Of a DNA stretch of 64,000 bases, positions 26,114 through 34,861 are shown piece by piece. This DNA comes from Promicromonospora iranensis (GTDB taxonomy: Bacteria > Actinomycetota > Actinomycetes > Actinomycetales > Cellulomonadaceae), in contig NZ_JAJQMN010000005.1 in NCBI RefSeq assembly GCF_028994775.1, forward strand, positions 186,001 to 250,000, given 5' to 3'. A program made the position numbers and the translations under genes. The notes under the pieces were generated by a model, which was not told the origin of the DNA, ran no database searches, and saw only the letters and a program-made list of their open reading frames with translations. The stretch's first letter is position 1; each line of letters begins with the position of its first letter.

Positions 26114-26163
26114 CGGCCCCTGCTGCCCCTGCGGCCCCTGCGGCGGCAGGCAGGCAGGGGCTG
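26114..26163. terminator. Imperfect GC-rich hairpin after the SDR gene
   Basis: GCCCCTGCTGCC pairs with GGCAGGCAGGCAGGGGC across a short CCCTGCGG-repeat loop just after the SDR stop. It is a plausible terminator without a U tract. Confidence 0.4.
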
Positions 26164-26263
26164 CGCGTGGGGAGGGTTGATGGCTCGACCCGGTGAGACG
26201 TTGGTTCCAAAATGTCCCAGTATGGGCGATGATGTTCCCGCCACCTATCACCAGGGGAATATC

Positions 26264-27097
26264 GTGACCGCGACCACCTCCGGGGCCGCAGCTCTCCCGG
26301 ACGTGCCCACGTCCACACCCGCTCTCGTCGCCTGCGACGTCGAGGGGACGCTCGTGCGCGCCGGTCGCAGACCGACGCCGGTCGTGCTCGACGCGATAGC
26401 GGCCGTCCGGGCCGCCGGGCACCACCTGGTGGTCACCACGGGCGGGTCGCTGTCCGGGGCCGTGCAGGTGGCCCGGCAGCTCGGCATCCATGACGGCTGG
26501 GTGGTCGCGGCGAACGGCGCGGTGACCGCGCGGGTGCGGGCGGACGGGTACTCGATCGTCGACGTGGTGCCCCTGGACGCGGAGCCCGTCTGCCGGCTTG
26601 TCGCCCGGACGCGCCCGGACCTGGGGCTCGCTGCCGAGGTGGTCGGCACCGGGTACCGCGTCACCAGGCGGTTCCCCGAGCGACAGCTCGCCGGGCACCA
26701 GGAGGTGCTCCATGCGCTGGAGGGCGTCTGGGCGCGACCGACGCCGCGCGTGGTGGTGTACGGGCAGTGGGCCCTGCGCCTCGCCCCGGCGCTGCGCGCC
26801 TCGGGCGTCACCGCGATCCCCGACCGCGTGGACTGGGTGGACGTCACCGCCCCCGGGATCACCAAGGCGACGGCGCTCGAGAACATCCGCGCCGAACTGG
26901 GGGTCGCGCCCACCCGCACGGTCGCCGTCGGTGATGGCGAAAACGATCTCGAAATGCTTCGGTGGGCGGCGGTGTCCATCGCCATGGGGCACGCACCGGA
27001 AGTGGTCCGCGCCGTCGCGGGGCGGGTCACGGCGACGGTCGACGAGGACGGCGCCGCGACGGCGCTCTTCGACGCCCTCCGGCTCCCGACTTCCTGA
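26264..27097 (+). CDS. HAD-superfamily phosphatase, Cof/IIB type
   Basis: A 277-residue HAD hydrolase. Motif I is CDVEGTLV (about residues 25-32), motif II VVTTGGS, the motif III Lys is in GITKATAL, and motif IV is GDGENDLEML. The cap lies between motifs II and III (type IIB). Motif I has Glu where the second Asp of DxDGT is normal; this acid/base substitution is unusual. I chose the GTG at 26264, which has AGGGGA 7 nt upstream; the longer ORF to 26177 lacks an RBS. It precedes the kinase cassette by 124 bp. The substrate is probably a sugar phosphate. Confidence 0.85.
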   Translation: MTATTSGAAALPDVPTSTPALVACDVEGTLVRAGRRPTPVVLDAIAAVRAAGHHLVVTTGGSLSGAVQVARQLGIHDGWVVAANGAVTARVRADGYSIVDVVPLDAEPVCRLVARTRPDLGLAAEVVGTGYRVTRRFPERQLAGHQEVLHALEGVWARPTPRVVVYGQWALRLAPALRASGVTAIPDRVDWVDVTAPGITKATALENIRAELGVAPTRTVAVGDGENDLEMLRWAAVSIAMGHAPEVVRAVAGRVTATVDEDGAATALFDALRLPTS

Positions 27098-27221
27098 CCT
27101 GCCTGGACGGCCCGTGGTCGTACCACCACACCGATTGAACGGTTGAGTTAGACCCTCTACCATCGGCGCACAGGACCCGGCGACGACGCCGGACGAGGCG
27201 TTCGGTGAGGGGGTCGGGACG

Positions 27222-28979
27222 GTGCCGACAGAGGCGATCAGCGAGACGGACCCGGGCCAGGTCGGTCCGTACCGGATCGAGGCGAGGCTCGGCGGCGGGG
27301 GTATGGGCACGGTCTACCTCGGGCGCGCGGTCAGCGGCAGGCCGGTCGCGGTCAAGGTGGTGCGGCCCGACCTCGCGGACGACACCGAGTTCCGCGCGCG
27401 CTTCCGGCGCGAGGTCGCCGCGGCGCGCCGGGTCGGCGGCTTCTGGGCGGCCCAGGTGGTCGACGCCGACGCCGAGGCCGAGCGACCGTGGATGGCCACC
27501 GCCTACGTGGCCGGCCCCTCCCTGCAGGAGGCCGTGGGACAGGAGGGCGCGCTCCCGGCATCCGTGGTCCGAAGGCTGGGCGCGACCCTCGCCGAGGGGC
27601 TCGCCGCGATCCACGTGCAGGACCTGGTGCACCGCGACCTGAAGCCGTCCAACATCCTCCTGGCCGACGACGGGCCCCGCGTGGTCGACTTCGGCATCGC
27701 GCTCGAGCGGGACGCGACGTCGCTGACCCGCGGCGGGGCGATCGGCACGGCGCCCTACATGTCTCCCGAGCAGGTGCGTGGCCAGGACGTCACCGCCGCC
27801 TCCGACGTCTTCTCACTCGGGTCGGTGCTGGTCTTCGCGTGCACGGGCCGGAGCCCGTTCGGCAGCGGCGCGCCCGAGGTGGTCGCGCGGCGGGTCGTCG
27901 AGGACGAGCCGGACCTGCAGGGTGTCCCGGCGGGCCTCCTGGAGCTCGTCAGGTCCTGCCTCGCCAAGGAGCCGGGGGAGCGCCCTGCGCCGTCGGACGT
28001 GGTGGACCGGCTCGCCGCCACCACCAGGGGCGGCTGGGAGCTGCCCGTCGGGGTCGTGGCGATGATCGCGGACCGCAGCGCCGAGGTGGGCGGGTCCGAG
28101 GCCGGCGTCGTCCCGGTATCCCGGCACGACCCGGACGCCACCGAGCGGGTCACGGACCCGGGTACGAGGAAGGTGGCCGGTGGCGTGCCCGGCTACCCGG
28201 CCGGCAGCTCAGCCGGCGATCCTGCGCGTGACGAGCCCTCGCCCGTCTGGTGGCGGTCCCGGCGGACCCGCTGGCTCGGTGTCGGCGTCGCCGGGGTGGC
28301 GGCCGGGGTCGTCGCCGCCTTGGCGGTGGCGGGTGTCCTCTCGCCGGAGGAGGGCGCCGAGGCGGCGGGCGCGAGCCCTGGGCCGACGGCCGGCTCGGGC
28401 GCCGAGAACATGTTTGCGGTGCCGGACGAGACGCACGAGGTCACGCTGGAGGTCACCGCCACCGGTAAGGACGCCGGCTCGACCGCCGTCGGCGTGCGGT
28501 ACGACGGGAGCCTGGGGCCGCTCGGCGTCGGCGACTCGTTCCGCAGCCAGGAGGACCGGCTCGAGATGGACCCCGCGAAGATGTACACGGAGATCGACCT
28601 GCCGTGGACCACGACGATCACGGCTCAGGGCACCGTGGAGGGGGCGGACATCAGCCTGTCGGCCGAGGCCGGCTGGCGCGACCGGACCGCGATGATCGTC
28701 GGCGACGTCGACATCGCGGTCTCGTGCCGGATCCTGATCGACGGCAAGGTCGTCGTCGAGGAAGCCGGCCAGGTCAACGTCGGCTGCATGCTGCTGCCCG
28801 AGGAGCTCCAGAAGCAGATGGACGAGATGCGGAGGAAGAGCGAGGAGGCGGCCGCCAAGAGCCAGGAGGAGTGGCAGAAGGACTGGGAGGAGCAGGTGGG
28901 CGAACCTGGCTCGCCCGAGTACGAGGAGTGGCTGCAGAACATGCTGGACAAGGCCGCGCCGGACGGCGGCGACAGCTGA
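27222..28979 (+). CDS. Membrane Ser/Thr protein kinase with MmpS-like extracellular domain
   Basis: A 585-residue PknB-type kinase. It has the Gly-loop LGGGGMGTVYLG (23-34), Lys45 in VAVK, HRDLKPSN with Asp139, DFG with Asp156 and the GTAPYMSPEQ activation segment (175-184): all catalytic residues are present. A single helix spans about 352-373. The extracellular part (about 395-520) has no PASTA repeats; its pattern (VTLEVTATG, VRYDGSLG, LPWTTTITAQG, SCRILIDGKVVVEE) resembles the beta-sandwich of mycobacterial MmpS proteins. The C-terminus (about 525-570) is a charged coiled coil. The GTG start has GAGGGGG upstream. It is the first of three adjacent kinase-like genes. Confidence 0.9.
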   Translation: MPTEAISETDPGQVGPYRIEARLGGGGMGTVYLGRAVSGRPVAVKVVRPDLADDTEFRARFRREVAAARRVGGFWAAQVVDADAEAERPWMATAYVAGPSLQEAVGQEGALPASVVRRLGATLAEGLAAIHVQDLVHRDLKPSNILLADDGPRVVDFGIALERDATSLTRGGAIGTAPYMSPEQVRGQDVTAASDVFSLGSVLVFACTGRSPFGSGAPEVVARRVVEDEPDLQGVPAGLLELVRSCLAKEPGERPAPSDVVDRLAATTRGGWELPVGVVAMIADRSAEVGGSEAGVVPVSRHDPDATERVTDPGTRKVAGGVPGYPAGSSAGDPARDEPSPVWWRSRRTRWLGVGVAGVAAGVVAALAVAGVLSPEEGAEAAGASPGPTAGSGAENMFAVPDETHEVTLEVTATGKDAGSTAVGVRYDGSLGPLGVGDSFRSQEDRLEMDPAKMYTEIDLPWTTTITAQGTVEGADISLSAEAGWRDRTAMIVGDVDIAVSCRILIDGKVVVEEAGQVNVGCMLLPEELQKQMDEMRRKSEEAAAKSQEEWQKDWEEQVGEPGSPEYEEWLQNMLDKAAPDGGDS

Positions 28980-29001
28980 TGCGCCGCCCTGGAGCGCGCC
29001 T

Positions 29002-30576
29002 GTGATCGAGCCGCTGCGGACCGGCGACCCCGCCGAGTCCGGCCCCTACCGGCTGCTGGGACGGCTGGCCGCCGGCGGCATGGGCCAGGTGTTCGTCGGA
29101 CGGTCCCGCGGCGGACGTGTCGTGGCGGTCAAGGTGATCCACCCCGGCCTGGCCGGCGGCCACGAGTTCCGGGTCCGGTTCGCCCGGGAGGTGGAAGCAG
29201 CCCGCCGGGTGGGCGGCTATCACACGGCCGAGGTCGTCGACGCCGACGCCTACGCCGGCGCGCCATGGATGGCCACGGCGTACGTGCCCGGCCCGTCGTT
29301 GCACGAGGCCGTCTCGCGCAACGGGGTGCTGGGGGCGGAGGCGGTCCGGGCGCTCGGCGCGGGGCTCGTCGGCGGCCTGGAGGCGATCCATACCGCCGGC
29401 CTGGTGCACCGCGACCTCAAGCCGGCGAACGTGCTGCTGACCGTCGACGGTCCGCGCGTCATCGACTTCGGTATCGCGCGCGCGATGGACGCGACGTCGG
29501 TCACGACGTCGGGCGACAGGCTCGGGACCGCCGCCTACATGTCACCGGAGCAGGTGCGTGGCGAGGAGGCCGGGCCGCCGTCGGACGTTTTCGCCCTGGG
29601 CTGCGTCCTGTACTTCGCAGCCACCGGGCGCTCGCCGTTCGGCAGCGGGCCGACCGAGGCGATCGTCTACCGCGTCGTGCACGGGGAGGTGGACCTGGCC
29701 GACGTGCCGGAGGAGCTGCGCGGTCCGGTCGGCGACTGTCTCGACAAGGAGGCCGCCGCGCGGCCCACGCTGGCGCACGTGCTCGACGAGCTGCGTCCAG
29801 GGCCGGGCGAGGTGGCGCGCTGGCGGCTGCCCGACGGCGTCGGCCGCATGATCGCGGAGCGCGCGGAGGAGCTCAGGGACCTCCAGGCGCGGGAACTCCC
29901 CGCGGTGACGGAGATCGTTCGGCCCGATCCTGACGGTGCTGGTCCTGACGGTGCTGGTCCTGACGGTGCTGGTCCTGACGGTGCTGGTCCTGACGGCGCT
30001 GGTCCTGGCGGCGCCAGGAACGCGGAGATCGGGTGGGACCCCGGCGTGAAGCGCCAGCCCGCGCGCGCGTGGCGTCGTCGTCCACTGGTGTGGTGGGCCG
30101 TGGGCGTCGGCGTGGCCGTCGTGACCGTGGCGACCGTCTGGCTGGTGCGGGTGCTGGGAGCCGAGCAGGAACCCGTCGACGCCGTCGCCAGCGGCGCGTA
30201 CAGCCTGGCCGGCGAGCCGCTGGGGGACGCCCCGGTGGACGCGCCGCACACCGTGCGGGTCGAGATCGTGACGCCGGAGGAGGGCGAGGTGGTGACCGTC
30301 GACTACCGCGGCCAGGCGAGGACCACCACCGACGGCGGTACCCAGGAGGGGCAGGTCGGCAACGGTGACGGGTTCACCGTGCGCACGCCGTGGACCGGCA
30401 CCATCCCCGTCGAGGCAGAGCTGCTCTCCCTGGCCGTGACGGCGCAGGGCTCCGTGGAGAACATCACCTGCCGGATCTCCCTCGATGGCGAGCTCGCCGC
30501 GGAGGGGACCGACTCCTACACCTCGACGTGCGCGGTGCCGGTCGACATGGCGACGGCCCTGGACGGGCTGTTCTGA
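29002..30576 (+). CDS. Second membrane Ser/Thr kinase, MmpS-like sensor, PDGAG-repeat linker
   Basis: A 524-residue paralogue of the preceding kinase, 22 bp downstream. Lys44, HRDLKPAN (Asp138), DFG (Asp155) and GTAAYMSPEQ are intact. A juxtamembrane linker (about residues 309-338) is built of tandem PDGAG repeats encoded by a 15-bp minisatellite. One helix (about 363-384) leads to an extracellular domain with the same pattern as its neighbour (VRVEIVTP, VTVDYRG, TPWTGTIPV, ITCRISLDGELAAEGT). The two Cys in CRISL and STCAV may form a disulfide. The start is a GTG. Confidence 0.9.
   Translation: MIEPLRTGDPAESGPYRLLGRLAAGGMGQVFVGRSRGGRVVAVKVIHPGLAGGHEFRVRFAREVEAARRVGGYHTAEVVDADAYAGAPWMATAYVPGPSLHEAVSRNGVLGAEAVRALGAGLVGGLEAIHTAGLVHRDLKPANVLLTVDGPRVIDFGIARAMDATSVTTSGDRLGTAAYMSPEQVRGEEAGPPSDVFALGCVLYFAATGRSPFGSGPTEAIVYRVVHGEVDLADVPEELRGPVGDCLDKEAAARPTLAHVLDELRPGPGEVARWRLPDGVGRMIAERAEELRDLQARELPAVTEIVRPDPDGAGPDGAGPDGAGPDGAGPDGAGPGGARNAEIGWDPGVKRQPARAWRRRPLVWWAVGVGVAVVTVATVWLVRVLGAEQEPVDAVASGAYSLAGEPLGDAPVDAPHTVRVEIVTPEEGEVVTVDYRGQARTTTDGGTQEGQVGNGDGFTVRTPWTGTIPVEAELLSLAVTAQGSVENITCRISLDGELAAEGTDSYTSTCAVPVDMATALDGLF
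29926..30015. repeat. 15-bp minisatellite in the kinase juxtamembrane linker
   Basis: Six head-to-tail copies of GGTCCTGACGGTGCT (29926-30015), the first and last two slightly diverged, encode PDGAG units. The copy number is likely variable between strains and the reading frame is preserved by the 15-bp period. Confidence 0.9.
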
Positions 30577-30597
30577 GCGATGGAGAGGACACAGGGC

Positions 30598-31743
30598 ATG
30601 GAGCTGGAACCGCTGACCGACGGCGATCCCCGCGAGGCGGGCCGCTACCACCTGCGTGGCCGGTTGCGGACCGGCCGCCTGGGCACCGTCTGTCTCGGCC
30701 GGTCGCCGGACGGCCTGTTCGCCGAGGTGACGGTGGTGAACCCGCAGCTCGCGTGGGACCCGAAGGTCCTGGCCCTGCTGTCCGAGGGCGTCGATGCCGC
30801 CCGGCGGCTCCGGGCGGCAGGCGTGCAGCGGGTCCGCGACGCGGACCTGCGGTCGCGCACGCCGTGGCTCGCCGGTGAGTTCCTGCCCGGCCCGTCGCTG
30901 CGCGACGCCGTCGAGGCGTACGGGCCGCTTCCCCCCGTCGCCGTCCGGAGCCTGGCCGCAGGGCTCGCGCAGGCGCTGGGCGCCATCCATGCGGCAGGTG
31001 AGGTGCATCGCGCCCTCGACCCCTCGGCGGTGATCCTGACGCCGGACGGCCCGCGCGTGACCGGGGTCGGACAGGCGCGTGCGCTCGAGGTGGCCACCGT
31101 GACGCTGCCGCGCCTCGTGCCGGACGCGGTCGCGTACCTGCCGCCGGAGGTGGCGGACGGCTACGAGCCCGGTTCGCCGGCGGACGTCTTCGGCCTCGGT
31201 GCGGTCGTGACGTACGCCGCGACGGGCCACGGCCCGTTCGGCACCGGAGCGTCCGCGGAGCTGGTCGGCCGGATGCGGGACGACGACCCCGACCTCGCGG
31301 GAGTGCCCGACGACCTCCGGAGCCTGGTCGCCGCGTGCGTCCGGGCCGGCGCGGGAGAGCGGCCCACCCTGGCGGCGGTGGGCCGGCGGCTGGCTGCTGG
31401 AGGCACCGCGTCCTGGGACGTGCCCGCCGGCCTGGCGGACGAGTTCAGGCAGTGGGCGGTGCTCGGCCGGGGCAGGTCCGCCCCCCTGGCGCCCGCCCTG
31501 CCCGCGGAGCCGACGGCGCCGCTGCCGGCCGGTGCGGACGCCGAGCCGGCGCCGACGAAGAAGCTTGACGCGGCCTTCGACGGTGCCCAGCCGGTCTCCG
31601 TGCTGCCCCGGTCCTCGAACGCCGCCGGGCCGACGCGGCGCGAGGGCCGGCGCGCGTCGTCCTGGGCAGGACCGCTGCTCATGGTCGGCGTCGCCGTTGC
31701 GGTGGCGGCGCTCACGTTCGCCGCGGTCACCTTCTGGCAGTGA
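30598..31743 (+). CDS. Membrane-anchored pseudokinase of the PknB family
   Basis: A 381-residue protein clearly homologous to the two upstream kinases over the whole kinase fold, but with every key residue replaced. The VAVK Lys is Thr45 (AEVTVV), the HRD Asp is Ala139 (HRALDPSA, with the metal-binding Asn also Ala), and DFG reads GVG (156-158). The structural motifs PPEVADGYEPGSPADVFGLG and GHGPFGTG remain, so the fold is under selection. A C-terminal helix (about 355-378) ends the protein, with no extracellular domain. I start at 30598 (AGGG 6 nt upstream); 30580 is an in-frame alternative. It is probably a scaffold or allosteric regulator for the two active kinases. Confidence 0.88.
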   Translation: MELEPLTDGDPREAGRYHLRGRLRTGRLGTVCLGRSPDGLFAEVTVVNPQLAWDPKVLALLSEGVDAARRLRAAGVQRVRDADLRSRTPWLAGEFLPGPSLRDAVEAYGPLPPVAVRSLAAGLAQALGAIHAAGEVHRALDPSAVILTPDGPRVTGVGQARALEVATVTLPRLVPDAVAYLPPEVADGYEPGSPADVFGLGAVVTYAATGHGPFGTGASAELVGRMRDDDPDLAGVPDDLRSLVAACVRAGAGERPTLAAVGRRLAAGGTASWDVPAGLADEFRQWAVLGRGRSAPLAPALPAEPTAPLPAGADAEPAPTKKLDAAFDGAQPVSVLPRSSNAAGPTRREGRRASSWAGPLLMVGVAVAVAALTFAAVTFWQ

Positions 31744-31798
31744 CCTGCCCGGCGTGCCCGGCGTGCGCGGCGGGCGTGACCTTGACGTGGCACCAATT

Positions 31799-31821
31799 TC
31801 AGTTGATAGTGAAACAACTGA
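31799..31821. promoter_or_regulatory. Inverted repeat upstream of the GbsR/MarR-type regulator
   Basis: TCAGTTG (31799-31805) and CAACTGA (31815-31821) are exact complements with a 9-bp AT-rich spacer, 14-36 bp upstream of the start codon. It is a likely autoregulatory operator. Confidence 0.65.
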
Positions 31822-31834
31822 CATTGGAGTTCCC

Positions 31835-32350
31835 ATGAGCACCACGGGCCCCGTCCTCGAATGGGTCGAACGCGTCTCGATGTACCTGGCCCGCGACGGT
31901 GTCCCGCCGATCGCCGGGCGGGTGCTCGGCTGGCTGATGGTGTGCGACCCGCCCGAGCAGTCGGCCGCACAGATCAGCGACGCGATCGGCGCCAGCCGCG
32001 CGTCCCTCACCTCGAACCTCCGGCTCCTGACCGCCATGGGCTTCCTGGACTCGCGGACCAGGCCCGGCAACCGCACCACCTACTACCGCATGGCCGACGA
32101 CGCGTGGGCGGTCGTGGTGCGCCGCCAGATCGAGGGCATCGCGTCGTTCCTCGAGCTCAGTCGGGACGGGATGGCCCTGACCGGTCCCGAGGGCTCCGGT
32201 CGGGTCCGGCAGGCGCACCGGACTTTCGAGTGGATGGCCGCGGCGCTCGCCGACGGCCCGCCGCCTGCCACGGCCACGGGCTCGGACGTGAACATGGACG
32301 CGGGTGCGGCCACCACGGACGCGCACCAAGGCGAGGAGAAGCCGCGATGA
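31835..32350 (+). CDS. GbsR/MarR-like winged-helix regulator
   Basis: A 171-residue regulator. The winged helix includes PIAGRVLGWLMVCDPPEQSAAQISDAIGASRASLTSNLRLL (about residues 20-60), a pattern typical of GbsR-type MarR relatives, followed by a wing (SRTRPGNRTTYYRM) and a helical dimerisation region. The ATG at 31835 follows the inverted repeat. Its stop overlaps the start of a flavin monooxygenase by 4 bp, so the pair is coupled and it probably controls that enzyme. Confidence 0.88.
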   Translation: MSTTGPVLEWVERVSMYLARDGVPPIAGRVLGWLMVCDPPEQSAAQISDAIGASRASLTSNLRLLTAMGFLDSRTRPGNRTTYYRMADDAWAVVVRRQIEGIASFLELSRDGMALTGPEGSGRVRQAHRTFEWMAAALADGPPPATATGSDVNMDAGAATTDAHQGEEKPR

Positions 32351-33513
32351 GCGGGCACGCGATAGTGGTCGGCGGTGGTATCGGCGGTCTGGCGACCGTG
32401 CTCGCCCTGCGCCGGATCGGGTGGCGCGCCACGGTGCTGGAGCGCGCGCCCGAGCTGGGCGAGGTCGGCGCGGGGATGTCGCAGGCGCCCAATGCCCTGC
32501 GCGCCCTGGCAGAGCTCGGCGTGGAGGCCGAGGCGCGCGCCGTCGGCGTACCGACGTACTCGGCGGGCAACCTCCGCACACCCGACGGCCGTTACCTCCA
32601 GCGCGCTCTGCCCGGCGACCCGACGCCGCTGCTCGCGTTCCACCGTGCCGACCTGCACGGCGTACTGCTCGACGCCGTCCCGGCCGGCTGGCTGCACACC
32701 GCCGCCGAGGTCACCGACGTGCGGCAGGCCGGCGACGGCGTGACCGTCACCGCGGGCGGCAGCGACTACCGGGGCGACCTGGTGATCGGCGCCGACGGCA
32801 TCCGCAGCGCGGTCCGGGCCCGCATCTGGCCCGAGGCGCGGGCGCCCCGCCATCTCGGTCGGACGGCCTGGCTCGGCGTCGCCGACGTCGCAGGACTGCC
32901 CGGCGACCTGAGCGGCAGCGTCACCATGGGCCGGGACGGCCTGTTCCTGATCCACCCGGTGTCGCGCGGTCGCGCGTACTGGGCCCTGCTCACGCGCGAG
33001 CGCGTGTCCGGGGTGCGGTACGACGACGAGAGGGCGGCCGCGCTGGACCGGGTCGGTGGCTGGCACGATCCCGTACCGCAGCTGGTCCGCGCGACCCCGG
33101 ACCGGGCGGTGATCCGCACCGACATCCGGGAGCTGCCGCCGCCGGCGAGCTACGTGCGCGGTCGGGTCGCGCTGCTCGGTGACGCCGCGCACGCCATGAG
33201 CCCGGACCGGGGCCAGGGAGCGGGGCACACCCTCGAGGACGCGGTGGTCCTCGCGCACGCCCTGAGCGCCGAGCCCGGCGTCGAGCACGCACTGGCGCGC
33301 TACGACGCGGAACGGCGTCCGCGCGACCGTGCCACCGCCCGCGGGGCCAGGATCGACGGCGCCATGACCAGCTCCCGTCTCGGATCCCCGGCCCTGGCGA
33401 CACTGGTCCGGCTCATGCCGGCAGCACTGTGGCGCAAGGGTCTCGAGCCGGACGGCAACCCGACCTGGCGGTGGGTGCCGCCCCGGCTCCCGATGGGGCC
33501 GCCGGAGCGCTGA
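32347..33513 (+). CDS. FAD-dependent aromatic monooxygenase
   Basis: A 388-residue class A flavoprotein monooxygenase (PHBH fold). It shows the dinucleotide motif VVGGGIGGLATVLALRRIG (about residues 6-24), a GADG motif (about 147-150, DLVIGADGIRSAVR) and the second FAD site ALLGDAAHAMSPDRGQGAG (about 277-295). It should hydroxylate an aromatic or activated substrate with NAD(P)H and O2. It is translationally coupled to the upstream regulator, as found in resistance or catabolic modules. The substrate cannot be read from the sequence. Confidence 0.9.
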   Translation: MSGHAIVVGGGIGGLATVLALRRIGWRATVLERAPELGEVGAGMSQAPNALRALAELGVEAEARAVGVPTYSAGNLRTPDGRYLQRALPGDPTPLLAFHRADLHGVLLDAVPAGWLHTAAEVTDVRQAGDGVTVTAGGSDYRGDLVIGADGIRSAVRARIWPEARAPRHLGRTAWLGVADVAGLPGDLSGSVTMGRDGLFLIHPVSRGRAYWALLTRERVSGVRYDDERAAALDRVGGWHDPVPQLVRATPDRAVIRTDIRELPPPASYVRGRVALLGDAAHAMSPDRGQGAGHTLEDAVVLAHALSAEPGVEHALARYDAERRPRDRATARGARIDGAMTSSRLGSPALATLVRLMPAALWRKGLEPDGNPTWRWVPPRLPMGPPER

Positions 33514-33634
33514 CGGGCGCGCCGTCCGGCGTGGCCGGCTGCCTCCGGGGTCCGGCCGGCACGTCGTAAGACGGCTTTTCGGGCACCTTTCCGCTCGCCG
33601 CGCCCCCGGCGCACCCGTGGGTCAGGATGTGCGC

Positions 33635-34861
33635 ATGGCGCACGCTCACTCGCACGGCTCAGCCGGCCCGGCCGAGCCGCGTACGACGTTTCTGCTGGTC
33701 GTGATCCTGGTCTCCGCCCTGCTGCTGACGCTGGCCGGGTTGTGGCTCCTCTGGCCGAGCGCGGGCGACGTGCCCGACCGGGTGCCGGCCAGAGCCGAGG
33801 GCACGTCGTTCGTCGACGTCACGGTCACCGGGCCGGCCGACCCGGACACCGGCAGCATCCCCGTCGAGCTCCCGAGCGGCGAGGCGTCCCGGATGCAGTC
33901 GCCCGGCCCGTCGGTCCCGCTGGCCGACGGCGACCGGATCACCGCCGTCGACATCTCCGGGGTGTCGCAGCCCGGCGTCGACCCGCTGGTGTTCATGGAC
34001 TTCCAGCGTGAGCTGCCGATCGCGCTGCTGGCGGTCGTCTACGCCCTCGTCGTGCTGCTCGTCGCGCGCTGGCGCGGCCTGGCCGCGATGGCCGGGCTCG
34101 GGCTCGCGTTCGTGGTGCTCCTGGGCTTCACCATGCCCGCGCTGCTCGCGGGACAGTCCGCCATCGGGGTGGCGCTGGTGACGTCGTCCCTGGTGATGTT
34201 CGTGACGCTGTACCTGGCGCACGGGTTGTCGGCCCGCACGTCGACGGCGCTGCTGGGCACGCTGGTCGGCCTCGGTCTGACCGCCCTGCTCGCCGCCTGG
34301 GCCTCCGGGGCCGCGCAGATCACGGGTACGAACGACGAGATGTCGGCGTTCCTGCCGTCCAGCGCGCCGGGGGCGGACCTGCGCGGGATCGCGCTGTGCG
34401 GCATCGTGCTGGCCGGGATGGGCGTGCTGAACGACGTGACGATCACCCAGGCGTCGGCCGTGTGGGAGCTGCGCGGCGTCGCGCCGATGGCGTCGCGCGC
34501 CGAGCTGTTCGCGCGCGCCATGCGGATCGGGCGCGACCACATCGCCTCGACCGTGTACACGATCGCCTTCGCCTACGTGGGCGCCTCACTGCCGCTGCTG
34601 ATGATGGTCTGGCTCGTGGACCAGTCGCCGGCCACCGCGCTGACCTCGGGCGAGATCGCCGAGGAGGTGGTCCGCACGCTGGTGGGCTCGATCGGGCTCG
34701 TGCTCGCCATCCCGGTCACCACCGCGATCGCGACGCTCACCGTCCCGGGTCCGGCCGCCGAGGGCTCGCCGAGGCCCGAGCCGGCCTCCGACCCGGAGCT
34801 GATGGCTCCCGTCTCCGAGGCGTGGGCATCGGCGCCCCCTTCCGGGACGGCGGCGCCGTAG
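33635..34861 (+). CDS. YibE/F-like multi-pass membrane protein
   Basis: A 408-residue YibE/F-family protein. One N-terminal helix (about residues 20-43) is followed by an extracellular domain (about 44-130, VDVTVTGPADPDTGS) and a bundle of seven or eight helices containing the family motif GVLNDVTITQASAVWEL (about residues 265-281). The His-rich N-terminus (MAHAHSHG) is common in this family. The start is the ATG at 33635; a GTG at 33617 is in frame. The function is unknown. Its last 125 bp overlap the convergent MarR reading frame. Confidence 0.88.
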   Translation: MAHAHSHGSAGPAEPRTTFLLVVILVSALLLTLAGLWLLWPSAGDVPDRVPARAEGTSFVDVTVTGPADPDTGSIPVELPSGEASRMQSPGPSVPLADGDRITAVDISGVSQPGVDPLVFMDFQRELPIALLAVVYALVVLLVARWRGLAAMAGLGLAFVVLLGFTMPALLAGQSAIGVALVTSSLVMFVTLYLAHGLSARTSTALLGTLVGLGLTALLAAWASGAAQITGTNDEMSAFLPSSAPGADLRGIALCGIVLAGMGVLNDVTITQASAVWELRGVAPMASRAELFARAMRIGRDHIASTVYTIAFAYVGASLPLLMMVWLVDQSPATALTSGEIAEEVVRTLVGSIGLVLAIPVTTAIATLTVPGPAAEGSPRPEPASDPELMAPVSEAWASAPPSGTAAP

